In this document: piece by piece, positions 25,155 through 34,740 of the stretch
Layout of the letters: each line of letters begins with the position of its first letter
Position numbering within the stretch: the stretch's first letter is position 1
DNA from: JBDSZL01 sp039925145
Lineage (GTDB): Bacteria; Acidobacteriota; Vicinamibacteria; Vicinamibacterales; SCN-69-37
Reading direction: 5' to 3'
Length of the DNA: 62,867 nucleotides
Assembly: GCA_039925145.1 (NCBI GenBank)
Contig: JBDSZL010000077.1
Location: forward strand, 1 to 62,867
Position numbers and translations under genes: made by a program
Notes under the pieces: model-generated
Told to the model about the DNA's origin: nothing
Databases searched by the model: none
What the model saw: only the letters and a program-made list of their open reading frames with translations

Positions 25155-26435
25155 ATGTTCAAGCCCGCACTGATGCTCCTGGCAATTTCCGGTGCGACGC
25201 TCCTCGCCGTCGGCACACAGGAACCGCCCTCGCGCGATTGGGTCGATCCCGACACGCACCACCGGATTGTGCGGCTCACCGACGAGGCCGGCGGATCGAC
25301 CCTGTACTTCCACGACAACGCGTTCTCACCAACGGGCGATCGTCTCTTGATTAACACTCCGGCCGGCATTGCCACCGTGGATGTCCCCCGCATTGGAACC
25401 CCGGGCGGCACGGCGACCGTGCTCGCTCCTGGCATTCGTGGCGGGTACTTCGCGCGCCGGACCCGTGAGATCTATTACCGCGCGGCAGGCCGGGGCGCCG
25501 CTGGCGCGGGCTCGACATCGGCGATCGACATCGACACCCGACGCGTCCGAGAGGTAGCTGGCGCGCGCGGCATCATCAACGCAGACGAGACGCTGTCTGT
25601 CGTGAAGAACGGCAACGCGGCCGATCCCGAAGGGAAGTATCCGAGACCGCCAGTCCGTCCCGTGGTGCCACAACTGGAACGGATGTTCCCCGGCAAGACG
25701 CTGGCCGATCTGACGCGCGATCAGCAGTACGCCGTCGGCAAGGAGGATGGCCTCGCGCGCCGGGCGCTGAATCCCAGCCTGCAATCCTTCGTGTTCACCA
25801 ACCTGAAGTCGGGTACCTCGTACGAAACGGGTTTTCAGTACGGCGACCTGAACCACATGCAGTTCAACCCCGTCGATCCGAGCCTGTTGCTCTACTGCTA
25901 CGAAGGCACGTGGCACGAGGTCGACCGGACCTGGACGATGAAGACCGACGGGAGCCAGATCCGGCTGATGCACAAGCGTGCCATGGAGATGGAGATCAAC
26001 GGGCACGAGTGGTGGAGCGCCGACGGCAAGACTGTCTGGTTCGATCTGCAAACGCCCCGCAGTCAGGTCTTCTGGATTGGCGGAGTGAACATGGCGACCG
26101 GCAGGGAGGTGCGCTACCACGTCGAACGCGACTGGTGGGGCGTGCACTTCAACAGCTCGCGCGACGACACCCTCTTCGCGAGCGATGGCGGTGACGCGTC
26201 ACAGGTCGCGTATTCGACCGAGGGCATGTGGATCAACCTGCTGCGCGTTCAGCCGGACGGCACCCTTGCCCGCGAGAAGCTCGTCAACATGTCGCGTCAC
26301 ACCTACGTGACAGGCAAGGGCGGTGTTGAGCCGAACGTCCAGATCACGCCGGACAAGAAATGGGTGATCTTCACGGGGGAGTTCGGCCCAGGTCAGCGGC
26401 ACGTCTATGCCGTGGAGATCGCCGCCGCGAAGTAG
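25155..26435 (+). CDS. secreted oligogalacturonate-lyase-like beta-propeller protein
   Basis: 426 aa with a signal peptide (LMLLAISGATLLAVGTQ). The seven-bladed body matches oligogalacturonate lyase-type propellers: THHRIVRLTDEAGGSTLYFH, GDLNHMQFNPVDPSLLLY, ME(I)NGHEWWSADGKTVWFD, WWGVHFNSSRDDTLFASDGG, and EPNVQITPDKKWVIFTGEFG. The His positions and a late Gln fit the Mn-binding residues of the family, which cleaves unsaturated digalacturonate. No pectin genes are nearby; the annotation could be too specific because the fold is shared with TolB-like proteins. Convergent with pbpC one base after the stop. Confidence 0.75.
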   Translation: MFKPALMLLAISGATLLAVGTQEPPSRDWVDPDTHHRIVRLTDEAGGSTLYFHDNAFSPTGDRLLINTPAGIATVDVPRIGTPGGTATVLAPGIRGGYFARRTREIYYRAAGRGAAGAGSTSAIDIDTRRVREVAGARGIINADETLSVVKNGNAADPEGKYPRPPVRPVVPQLERMFPGKTLADLTRDQQYAVGKEDGLARRALNPSLQSFVFTNLKSGTSYETGFQYGDLNHMQFNPVDPSLLLYCYEGTWHEVDRTWTMKTDGSQIRLMHKRAMEMEINGHEWWSADGKTVWFDLQTPRSQVFWIGGVNMATGREVRYHVERDWWGVHFNSSRDDTLFASDGGDASQVAYSTEGMWINLLRVQPDGTLAREKLVNMSRHTYVTGKGGVEPNVQITPDKKWVIFTGEFGPGQRHVYAVEIAAAK

Positions 26436-26436
26436 C

Positions 26437-28830
26437 TCATCTGACGTCGATGGTCGTTCGTGCCACGTGCCCTCGCGCGTCCACCACGCTGACGTCGTGG
26501 CGGCCACGGGAGAGCGGCCATCGAACCTGCGTCTCTGACCCATCGGCACCGATGGGCCGGCCATCCACGAACCACTCGTGACGACCCGGATCCCCGCCGG
26601 CGGCGACCAGCGCAATCGTTTGAAACTCCGGGCGCAGCGTGGGATCGAGCAGGAAGATGGCGCCTGCCAGCGGCCGCGTCACTCTGAGCGCGCGATCGTC
26701 CGCTTGGTCGATCGCCGCCGTCAATCGAACGCTCGCGGAGCGCGCGGTGATCGGAGTCGCCACCAGTCCAGCCGACGTGCCGGGCAGGGGCGTGTGAGCC
26801 ATCCGCCCGTTCTGCCTGGCCCACTCACGGAAGACGTCTGGCCACACCGTGACCAGCCCCTCGTCGCTGGCGTGATGCCAGGTGCAGCGCTGTGCGGTAG
26901 GCGCCGCAGGCAGCCACTCCATCACCCTCGCCGGGCATGCGTCGCCGGCAGGCATCCCCGAGGTGGCGCAGATCTCGGCGCGCTGCACGTCCGCGGGTGG
27001 CGCGACGATCGGTGCGGCGCGCTCCGTGGGCACGAACCCGCGAGCCTGCTGCACCGCGGCCAGCATCACTGCGTGAAAGATCGGGCCCGCGCCAGTCACC
27101 CCGGATGAACCCCGCAGAGGCGTGCGATCGAAGTTGCCGACCCAGACGCCGACGGTCACCTCCGCGGTGTAGCCCACGGCCCAGTTGTCGAAATACGACT
27201 GCGACGTACCGGTCTTGGCAGCGACCGTAAATGGAAATTCGAGGCTGCCGCCACGGCCAAACACATACGCGCGCGCGTCGGCGTCCGAGAGCACATCGGT
27301 GATCCAGAAGGCCGTACGCAGCGACACGAGGCGCTCGGTGGCGGCTGCCGGACGCGGCGTGCCGTCGAGGGCGAGCACCATGCGCGGCGTCACTCGGTCG
27401 CCGCCACGCGCGAAGGCCGCATATCCGGCCACCAGCTCATCGAGGCGGACTTCCGCGTTCCCGAGTGTCAGGCCCAGACCGTAGTGGGCGGCGTTTCTGT
27501 CGAGCGTGCTGAAGCCCGCGCGACGCAGGAGCCGCGCGACCGTCGGCACCCCAATCTCTGCCGCGAGCGCGACGGCCGGGACGTTCTCGGATCCGGCCAG
27601 CGCGGCGCGGGCCAGCAGCGGCCCTCGAAAGCGCCCGTCGTAGTTCCGCGGCCGGTAGAGCACGCCCGTTTCGGCCGTGGCGAACTGCGAAGGGACGTCG
27701 GCCAGGACATGTCCGGGATCCAGCCCGCGCTCGAATGCCGCGGCGTACGTGAAGGGCTTCAGCGCCGACCCGGGCTGACGTGGCGATATCACGCCATCGA
27801 GCGTGCCGCCGTGCGCAGTGTCGAAATAGTCGCCGGAACCCTCCCACGCCAGCCAGTCGCCGGTGCGGTTGTCCATCACCGCGACGGCCACGTTGTCGGC
27901 ATGATGTGCCACGAGCGTGGCGCGCTCGGCGGCGATAATTCCCTGCACCGTCCGTTGGAGGCTGGCGTCGAGCGTAGTCTGAATGCGCCGCGGTCTCTCG
28001 GCCGCGACCTCTCGCCGCACGCGCGCGACGAAGTGCGGCGCGAGAAACGCGTTGGCGTCTCGACTCAGGATGAGGCGCTCCGCCCTCGCCGCGCTCGCGT
28101 CCTCAGCGGTGATCCAGTGGCGCGCTGCCATCACCGCGATCAAGTGTCCCTGCCGCCTCGCGACCCGTTCCGGATGGGTCCACGGGTTGAAGCGACCGGG
28201 CTGTTGCGGCAGCGCGGCGAGGAAGGCGGTTTCGGCAACGGTGAGCGTCCGTAGATCGCGTCCGAAGTACGCACGCGCCGCCCGCTGCGCGCCCTGGATC
28301 TGATTTCCGTACGGCGCCAGATTCAGGTACAGGGCCAGGATCTGCTGTTTCGAGAGGCGGTGCTCGAGCCGCAGCGCGATCACGGCTTCGCCAATCTTCG
28401 CCCGCCAGACGCCTCGTGCCGGCCGTTGTCCGCGCCGCGCCAGCAGCAGCTTGGCGACCTGCTGGGTGATCGTGGATCCGCCCTCGCGCACCTGCAGCGC
28501 GCGCACGTTTCGAGTCATGGCGCGCGCGATGGCGAGGGGATCGACACCCGCGTGCCAGTCGAAGCGAATGTCCTCGGCGGCGAGGGTCGCCCGCTCCAGC
28601 AGCGGCGGCACGGCCCCATCCTCGATCCACTCGCCACGCAGCCCGTCGTCGGCGCGCGCTTCGTAGAGACGCTCGCCGTGCCTGTCGAGCAGCACGGTGG
28701 AAGGTTCCTGCTCGACATCCAGCAGGCCCGCCGGCAGCGGCCCGCAACGCAGCCACACGAGGGCGCCGACCACGCTCAGGATCGCGGCGGGCCGGACGTA
28801 GCGCCGCATCGCAGGAACCCCGATCCTCAT
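26437..28830 (-). CDS. pbpC: penicillin-binding protein 1C
   Basis: 797 aa from ATG 28830, overlapping the alpha-2-macroglobulin stop by ATGA. An N-terminal anchor is followed by the GT51 glycosyltransferase (AAEDIRFDWHAGVDPLAIA, GGSTITQQVAKLLLARRG), the transpeptidase with PGSALKPF (SxxK), GSENVPA (SxN) and AKTGTSQSYFDNWAVGYT (KTG), and the C-terminal BiPBP_C domain (residues about 700-797). PBP1C polymerises glycan strands and is a known partner gene of bacterial alpha-2-macroglobulin (yfhM-pbpC in E. coli), thought to repair peptidoglycan after protease attack. All catalytic motifs are intact. Confidence 0.95.
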   Translation of the reverse strand: MRIGVPAMRRYVRPAAILSVVGALVWLRCGPLPAGLLDVEQEPSTVLLDRHGERLYEARADDGLRGEWIEDGAVPPLLERATLAAEDIRFDWHAGVDPLAIARAMTRNVRALQVREGGSTITQQVAKLLLARRGQRPARGVWRAKIGEAVIALRLEHRLSKQQILALYLNLAPYGNQIQGAQRAARAYFGRDLRTLTVAETAFLAALPQQPGRFNPWTHPERVARRQGHLIAVMAARHWITAEDASAARAERLILSRDANAFLAPHFVARVRREVAAERPRRIQTTLDASLQRTVQGIIAAERATLVAHHADNVAVAVMDNRTGDWLAWEGSGDYFDTAHGGTLDGVISPRQPGSALKPFTYAAAFERGLDPGHVLADVPSQFATAETGVLYRPRNYDGRFRGPLLARAALAGSENVPAVALAAEIGVPTVARLLRRAGFSTLDRNAAHYGLGLTLGNAEVRLDELVAGYAAFARGGDRVTPRMVLALDGTPRPAAATERLVSLRTAFWITDVLSDADARAYVFGRGGSLEFPFTVAAKTGTSQSYFDNWAVGYTAEVTVGVWVGNFDRTPLRGSSGVTGAGPIFHAVMLAAVQQARGFVPTERAAPIVAPPADVQRAEICATSGMPAGDACPARVMEWLPAAPTAQRCTWHHASDEGLVTVWPDVFREWARQNGRMAHTPLPGTSAGLVATPITARSASVRLTAAIDQADDRALRVTRPLAGAIFLLDPTLRPEFQTIALVAAGGDPGRHEWFVDGRPIGADGSETQVRWPLSRGRHDVSVVDARGHVARTTIDVR

Positions 28831-31800
28831 CGCACTTGGATTACTACCGGCGCCGTGCGCCCTTTGACCTCGGGCGCATACATCTGCTCGGCGGTGGCTC
28901 CCGCCACGCTGAATGTCCCGGAGGTCGTGGCGCGGACGAGATAGGAAAACGTGTGCCGGCCATCCGCGAGGCGCGTCGCGAACAGCGCTACGTGGTCGTC
29001 GTACTTCTCGACATGGTCGAATCCGCCGCGCTCGAACCACCAGCGTGCTGTGTCTTCCCGATCGCTCACGGAGGCATCCCGCGCCAGGTCCGACGCCGTG
29101 GTGCGGAACCAACTGTCGACGGCCTCGAATCCCGCAGCCAGAGGATCGTTGATGGCCACGTACCTCCGCTCCTGCGGAAGCGTCATCGTGAGGGTCACGC
29201 GGATCAGATCGCCGGCGTTGAACGATGTCGCGACAGGGCCGTCGCCGTTCTCCACGAACCGCTCGTAGCGCCGCTCGATGTGAATGCCCTGGTCGAGCAC
29301 ACCGAGTGGCTCTCGCGGCGCATACTGCAGGCGCGTGGTGTAGAACAGCCGTCCGGTGCCGGTGCGGCTCAGCGTGAGCTCGCGTTCCGTGCCGGCCGGC
29401 ACCTGCCGCAGCAGGTCGGGCATGGCGAGCCGCACCTGCTGGGTGGTTGTCGACCGGCCTCGGAAGGCAGCGGTTCCGATCGGCTGCCCGGCAAGGGTGA
29501 CCGTGGTGCTCATGTCTGGTGCATCGGCTTCGAACTTTTTGTAGTAGGCCACGAGTGACTCGAGCGCGACCGCGTTCTCCTGCGTATTACCCCAGCGTCC
29601 CTGCTGCCGCGCCGCAAGCAACCAGCGGACGAGCCGTTGGACGAACACGGGATCGTCTCCTCGTCTGACGAAGCCGTCCAGCACGAGGGCCGTCGACCTG
29701 ACATTCGTGCTCCACACCCACGTGAGCACCTGCTGATCCCCTTCCTCGACGTGCGCCTGATCGCCTTCGACCCGGAGGGCGTTGACGATGCGTCTGACGA
29801 TGGCGTCGTAGCGGGCGCCGCGCGTGCCCGTGACCGCCAGCGCGTCGGCCAGATACGACAGGGCAAACACCGGCAGTCGGTCGGCCATGCCGACCAGCCT
29901 GGTGATGTTCGGGTCCTGATTGCGGCCGTACTCGGTGAGCACCTTGACGGAGAACGCTTGACCGGCCGACCAGACGGGCATCCACTGCACCTGGTTGGGG
30001 GGCACCGTCTTCTTCAGCTCTGCCTCCAGGAAATCGAGGGCCCGGTCGACGCTGGCGCGATCCGGCGTGATGCCCAGCGACGCACCTACCTTCATGACAT
30101 GCAGCAGATAGCTTGTGAGATACACGCTCGTCGTCGAGCACGCGCCGGGCCAGTACGCGAAGCCGCCGTTGCCGCATTGGTAGCGAGGCAACTCCCCGAG
30201 CAGCGCCGTCGCCCTTGCCCGGTAGGCGGCGGGCGCGATGCGGCCCATGTTGAATGCCGCGCCGAGATCGGCGGCCAGCGTCAGCGCCAGGCCCGCTGAG
30301 GCCTTCTGCTCTGCGCAGCCGAACGGGTAGTCCACGAGGTACCGCGCGCCTTCGCCGAGCCCGACGAGCGCGGTTGACGCCAGTTCGACGTTGAGGTTTC
30401 CCACACCGGGAAGAATGCCTGCCGGCAGGGCGAGGCGCTCCGAGGCGCGCCCGTCGGTGTCTCCGAACGCGGCGCTCGTTTCGACCGGAGCGGGTGCAGA
30501 AATCACCAGTGTGGTCTCGAACGAATCGCTCTCGGCGCCGAGCGAGATCGTCATCTGAACGCGGGCCGTCCCGATGCCGAGGGCCACGGCCTCGAATCGC
30601 ACAGGCTCGGTTGAACCGCCGCCGAGCTGGATGTTCTGCGAGCCGGCCCCCTGGATCTGCAGCAGGGTGGGATCGAGGCTTCGCATGGTGATCGCGGCGC
30701 CTCCGCCCTGCGGCTGCGTGTTGGTGACCGTCGCGCCAAATGACGCGCGATCGCCGAGCGTGAGAAACCGCGGGAAGGCGGGTAGCAAGGTGACCGGCTT
30801 CGTGACCTTGAACTCGGCGTCGGCCATGCCGAATCTCGACGCCGTGTCAGCGGCGACGGCGAGAATGCGATACGTCGTCAGCGAGTCGGGCAGCGTCACG
30901 TCGCGCGTCGCGTTGCCCGCCATGTCCGTCTCGACCGATCCGATCCAGAACGCCAGCGGCCTGAAGTCGCGCCGCGTGTCGTTCGGACCTGACTCGGCGC
31001 CGCCACCGCCTCCTGCACTCTCACCCTTCGGCGTGAGCACGCGTCGGCTCACGATGCGCTGACGGCTGTCGGCATTCATGACCTGGAGCGACTTGTGACG
31101 ATAGACGCTGCGGAGCACGTCTGGCGGGCGGTAGCCCGTGAGCGAGAGCACGCCATAGTCGACCGCCCACAGCGTCACTTCGCCAGCGACGGGCCGGCTG
31201 GCCGCGTCCTTCAGAGCGACCGACACATGCGCGGTGTTGGCGGGGCGGTACTCGGCGCGATCGGCTGACACCTGCACGGCCAGCCGCCGCGTGGCATCTT
31301 CGACCGCGAGCTCGGCATAGCCAAGCCGAAACGCCGGCTTGCCCGGATCGCTGCCATCCTTGCCGGGATCATCCGAGGTGCGTCCTCGAATCAGCAGTAC
31401 AGACACGAAGACGTTCGGGATGTCGGCTTCTGTCAGCGGAATTTCCACGGTCTGCTGCGTCGAGGTCAACGCAAACCGCTCGTAGCGGCGGATGCCTTCA
31501 CGCTCCACAGTCAGCAGGGCCGTGGCTGACTCCCACGGCGACTGGATCATGACGCGGGCGCGCTCGCCAGGTTTCCAGGTCTTCTTCTCTGGCTCGAGCG
31601 TGATGCGGTTGTGATCGAAGCGTTGCCACGCGGTGTAGCCGCGGCCGATGGCGTAGAAGGAAACCTCGGTCTTCGTCGCGTGCCCGTCCCGGTCGCGAGC
31701 CGTGGCCGTGAGCACGTACGATCCGCCTTCAGGCAACGGCACCGCAAGCCTGATGGGCGCCGCGCCAGAGACCACGGTCCACTGCCCGGCAGGCGTTCGC

Positions 31801-34646
31801 ACTTCCTCGGTTTCCCAACTGTAGAAACCGCTGCCTTCGGCATGCCGCACCGAATTCCACTGAAGGCGTGTGAGCGCCACCGTCACCGGAACCCCGCCCT
31901 GGGCGTTGCCCTGTACGTCGACCGCGACGACCTCGACACTCGTTCCTGCCTCGACACTGGCGAAGTAGTCCGGGCGCCGCAATCCGATGTACCAGGGAGC
32001 CGGATGCACCAGCACGCTCGCACGGTTGGCGATGTGCTGTCGCGAGACGTCCTCGACATCGGCTTCGAGCGTGTAGCGATACGGGCGGTCGATATCCCGC
32101 GTGGACGTCGCGCTGACCTGCAGACCCCCGGCGGCGTCGAGCGTGGTCTCGGCGCCAGCGATGCGTTGCGCCTGATCCTCGTGCATCGAGTAGTAGCCGA
32201 ATGCGTACCGATCCTCCGGATACCGTGCCTCGATCGCCGCAGGAATTTCGAAGCTTGGCTCGCGGGTGACCGACCAGTGCACAGGGCGACGTGCGAGAGC
32301 GGCGCCGAACAGGTACTTGGCGTCGACATGCCCGCTGAGCGGAGCCCCGGCCACTGGCTGGCTCGCCGTGAGTGTCGCATCGACGCGAAAGTCCGGCCGC
32401 CGGTACGCGGCGACGAGAAACGATCCGGAAACCTGTTTCAACCATTCGCCCTGCGGACGCCTGTTGCTCAGGTCGTTGCCTTCCGGCCGTTCCGAGCCAG
32501 GCACCAGCGCCTGCACCGAATAGTGGCCGAGTGTGCCATCGGCCGGCACCGTCCACGTCCATTCGGCACTGCTCCAGCGGTTGAGGGTGACCGACCGGCG
32601 ATCGACCTCTCGCCCCTGCCCATCGCGCACTCGGATGTCGATGACCGATCCGACTGGGAGCAGCCGCACGCCGTTGGGGGTATCGGTTCGCAGAATGGCT
32701 TTCGCGTGAATGGCCTCGCCCGGCTTGTACACGCCGCGGTCGGTAAACACGGATCCACGCAGAATGTCGGTCGACTCCCAGAGTTGGTACGGGATGTCGA
32801 AGTCCCACGACATGATTCCTTCGTTCCAGTCCGACGCGACATACGCCACGTCGTCGTCCTTCTCGGCGGTGACGATGAAGGAGAGCGGCGAGTGGTCGGC
32901 GGGATCGCGCAGCGGCAGCGCGGGAGCCATCGCCACGCCGTCGGGCGCCGTGCTGCCGCGCCAGAGTTGACGGTTGGCGGTGTTGACGATGCTGACCTGG
33001 GCGTCGGCCACGGCCGCGCCGGTGTCGAGCCGCGTCACGAACACCAGCGTGGACTGCGGGCTGTCCTTGACGGTAATGCCGAGGTTCGTCACCTGCACCA
33101 GAGAAGACCGGTCCGCTTCGTCGCCGGTGCCGGCGCTGCGCGACTGTGGGATCGGCGCCCCCGGCCTGAGGCCGGCCCAGAGCAGGCCGTGGCCCTGCGG
33201 CAGCACGCTTCGCATATCGATGCCGTACGACTGTGTCGCATCAGGCGTCACAGTGAGCCGGCGGGCGGTCCCCGCCCCCGGCGGCAGCGTCTTGAAGTTG
33301 GTCTTCTCCAGCGCAAGAATCCGGGGCATCAAGTCGCCAGGCAGGAGCCGCGTGAGCCACTGCGTGACTCCCGTCAGGTTCCTTCCATAGAACGGCAGCT
33401 GCAATCCACCGGCGACCTCCCAGACACCGTGGCCGTCACCAAAGCTGGTGAACGCCTGCTCATGCCAGTTCTCGACGATCTCCGTCCAGTCGTAGCCGAG
33501 CCGCTGCCCATCGACCGACTGCAGCGCGGGGCTGAGCGCATAGGCGAACGTGCGCGCTGGAGGCTGACGTTCGTACCCCGCATCCTCGAGGTCAGGGGAT
33601 TCGCTGCTGTCCAACGTCGTGCTTCGCACGACCGACTTTCGGGCGAGAACAGGCTCTCTGCCGGGAAGCGTCAGGTCGCGCACCGTCAGTGCCGACGAGA
33701 ACTTTGCGACATCAACGGGAACTGAAAAGTGCAGACCGTTGTAGCCCGACGGGTCGCACGCCTGGATGCACTGGAAGCGCTGGGCGAAGAACACCGGCTC
33801 GAGCTCTGCGATGGACGTCTGCGCCTGCGCCGGGTGCGCGCTGCCATCCATGCCGCGCATCTCTGCGTCGATCACGACTTCGAGCCAGGTGCCTGGGGGT
33901 GGGGCTCCTACGGTTTCCAGCACAATCTGAGTGTCGGCGGGCGGAAAGCGCTTGCGGTCCCAATCCGTGGTTGATCGCAGACCAACGGCATCGCTTCGTG
34001 CGGCAGCCTGGCGCGCGGTCGCGAGCTTGGCGTCGAGCGCGCGGGCGGCAGGCGGACTGCTGGTGGTGAGACGCGCACGGCCGCGCGCCGACAGGACGGG
34101 CTGCTCCCAGTCGTGTGGTGCGTAGTGCGCTCGCACGTGCAGGCTCACGTCTGCAGGTCGCACCCGTTGGTTGAGCGTCAGGAGCAGCACCGCCGGACGA
34201 TCGAAGCGGCTGTCGCGCCGGTACCACCTCATGGAGGTCAGTTTCACTGTCGGCGTCGTGAAGGTGAACTCATAGGGCGCGCCGAGCCGGCGTCCCGCCT
34301 CGCTCGTCGCAGCTGCGTCGACTGTCACGGCGTAACGGGTGGAGTAGGGCAGGGGGGCCGCCGGATCGGGCGTGAAGATGAGAATCGTGGTGCCCGACCA
34401 CCGATACGTGCCCTTGACCGCCGGGGTGATGTGAATCCATGACGGCGTCGGATTGGAGGGCACACGCCCGAGCGCCACCATCGGCTCCGAAAAGATAATC
34501 CGGATGGCATTGCCATCCTGGAGCTGATTGAGCTCGCCCTGTGGCGAGGCTTCAACGATACGCAGCTGCGCCGATTGAGTCAGGAGGACGGGAGAGAGGG
34601 TGAGGAGCAGGCCCAGTGTCAGACCCAGACTCAGCCAGCGGCGCAT
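28827..34646 (-). CDS. bacterial alpha-2-macroglobulin (thioester type)
   Basis: 1939 aa from ATG 34646 (AAGGAG upstream; the frame is open to 35009). A signal peptide (LSLGLTLGLLLTLSPVLLTQ) without a lipobox Cys suggests a soluble periplasmic protein, unlike the E. coli lipoprotein. Macroglobulin-like beta domains fill the first 1000 residues; the family block GVYKPGEAIHAKAILRTDTP is present, the bait region lies upstream of the complement-like domain, and the thioester motif is GCAEQ (Cys about 1444, Gln about 1447) in YPFGCAEQKASAGLAL. These proteins trap proteases covalently in the periplasm. Translationally coupled to pbpC. Confidence 0.93.
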   Translation of the reverse strand: MRRWLSLGLTLGLLLTLSPVLLTQSAQLRIVEASPQGELNQLQDGNAIRIIFSEPMVALGRVPSNPTPSWIHITPAVKGTYRWSGTTILIFTPDPAAPLPYSTRYAVTVDAAATSEAGRRLGAPYEFTFTTPTVKLTSMRWYRRDSRFDRPAVLLLTLNQRVRPADVSLHVRAHYAPHDWEQPVLSARGRARLTTSSPPAARALDAKLATARQAAARSDAVGLRSTTDWDRKRFPPADTQIVLETVGAPPPGTWLEVVIDAEMRGMDGSAHPAQAQTSIAELEPVFFAQRFQCIQACDPSGYNGLHFSVPVDVAKFSSALTVRDLTLPGREPVLARKSVVRSTTLDSSESPDLEDAGYERQPPARTFAYALSPALQSVDGQRLGYDWTEIVENWHEQAFTSFGDGHGVWEVAGGLQLPFYGRNLTGVTQWLTRLLPGDLMPRILALEKTNFKTLPPGAGTARRLTVTPDATQSYGIDMRSVLPQGHGLLWAGLRPGAPIPQSRSAGTGDEADRSSLVQVTNLGITVKDSPQSTLVFVTRLDTGAAVADAQVSIVNTANRQLWRGSTAPDGVAMAPALPLRDPADHSPLSFIVTAEKDDDVAYVASDWNEGIMSWDFDIPYQLWESTDILRGSVFTDRGVYKPGEAIHAKAILRTDTPNGVRLLPVGSVIDIRVRDGQGREVDRRSVTLNRWSSAEWTWTVPADGTLGHYSVQALVPGSERPEGNDLSNRRPQGEWLKQVSGSFLVAAYRRPDFRVDATLTASQPVAGAPLSGHVDAKYLFGAALARRPVHWSVTREPSFEIPAAIEARYPEDRYAFGYYSMHEDQAQRIAGAETTLDAAGGLQVSATSTRDIDRPYRYTLEADVEDVSRQHIANRASVLVHPAPWYIGLRRPDYFASVEAGTSVEVVAVDVQGNAQGGVPVTVALTRLQWNSVRHAEGSGFYSWETEEVRTPAGQWTVVSGAAPIRLAVPLPEGGSYVLTATARDRDGHATKTEVSFYAIGRGYTAWQRFDHNRITLEPEKKTWKPGERARVMIQSPWESATALLTVEREGIRRYERFALTSTQQTVEIPLTEADIPNVFVSVLLIRGRTSDDPGKDGSDPGKPAFRLGYAELAVEDATRRLAVQVSADRAEYRPANTAHVSVALKDAASRPVAGEVTLWAVDYGVLSLTGYRPPDVLRSVYRHKSLQVMNADSRQRIVSRRVLTPKGESAGGGGGAESGPNDTRRDFRPLAFWIGSVETDMAGNATRDVTLPDSLTTYRILAVAADTASRFGMADAEFKVTKPVTLLPAFPRFLTLGDRASFGATVTNTQPQGGGAAITMRSLDPTLLQIQGAGSQNIQLGGGSTEPVRFEAVALGIGTARVQMTISLGAESDSFETTLVISAPAPVETSAAFGDTDGRASERLALPAGILPGVGNLNVELASTALVGLGEGARYLVDYPFGCAEQKASAGLALTLAADLGAAFNMGRIAPAAYRARATALLGELPRYQCGNGGFAYWPGACSTTSVYLTSYLLHVMKVGASLGITPDRASVDRALDFLEAELKKTVPPNQVQWMPVWSAGQAFSVKVLTEYGRNQDPNITRLVGMADRLPVFALSYLADALAVTGTRGARYDAIVRRIVNALRVEGDQAHVEEGDQQVLTWVWSTNVRSTALVLDGFVRRGDDPVFVQRLVRWLLAARQQGRWGNTQENAVALESLVAYYKKFEADAPDMSTTVTLAGQPIGTAAFRGRSTTTQQVRLAMPDLLRQVPAGTERELTLSRTGTGRLFYTTRLQYAPREPLGVLDQGIHIERRYERFVENGDGPVATSFNAGDLIRVTLTMTLPQERRYVAINDPLAAGFEAVDSWFRTTASDLARDASVSDREDTARWWFERGGFDHVEKYDDHVALFATRLADGRHTFSYLVRATTSGTFSVAGATAEQMYAPEVKGRTAPVVIQVR

Positions 34647-34740
34647 GCGATCTCCTTCGGTGAGGAGCGCGTAGTCTACCAGCCCGCTTGCGGGCCCGTG
34701 GTGCTGGACGAGCCGTGGTCGAGCGCGCCGAGGCGGGGAG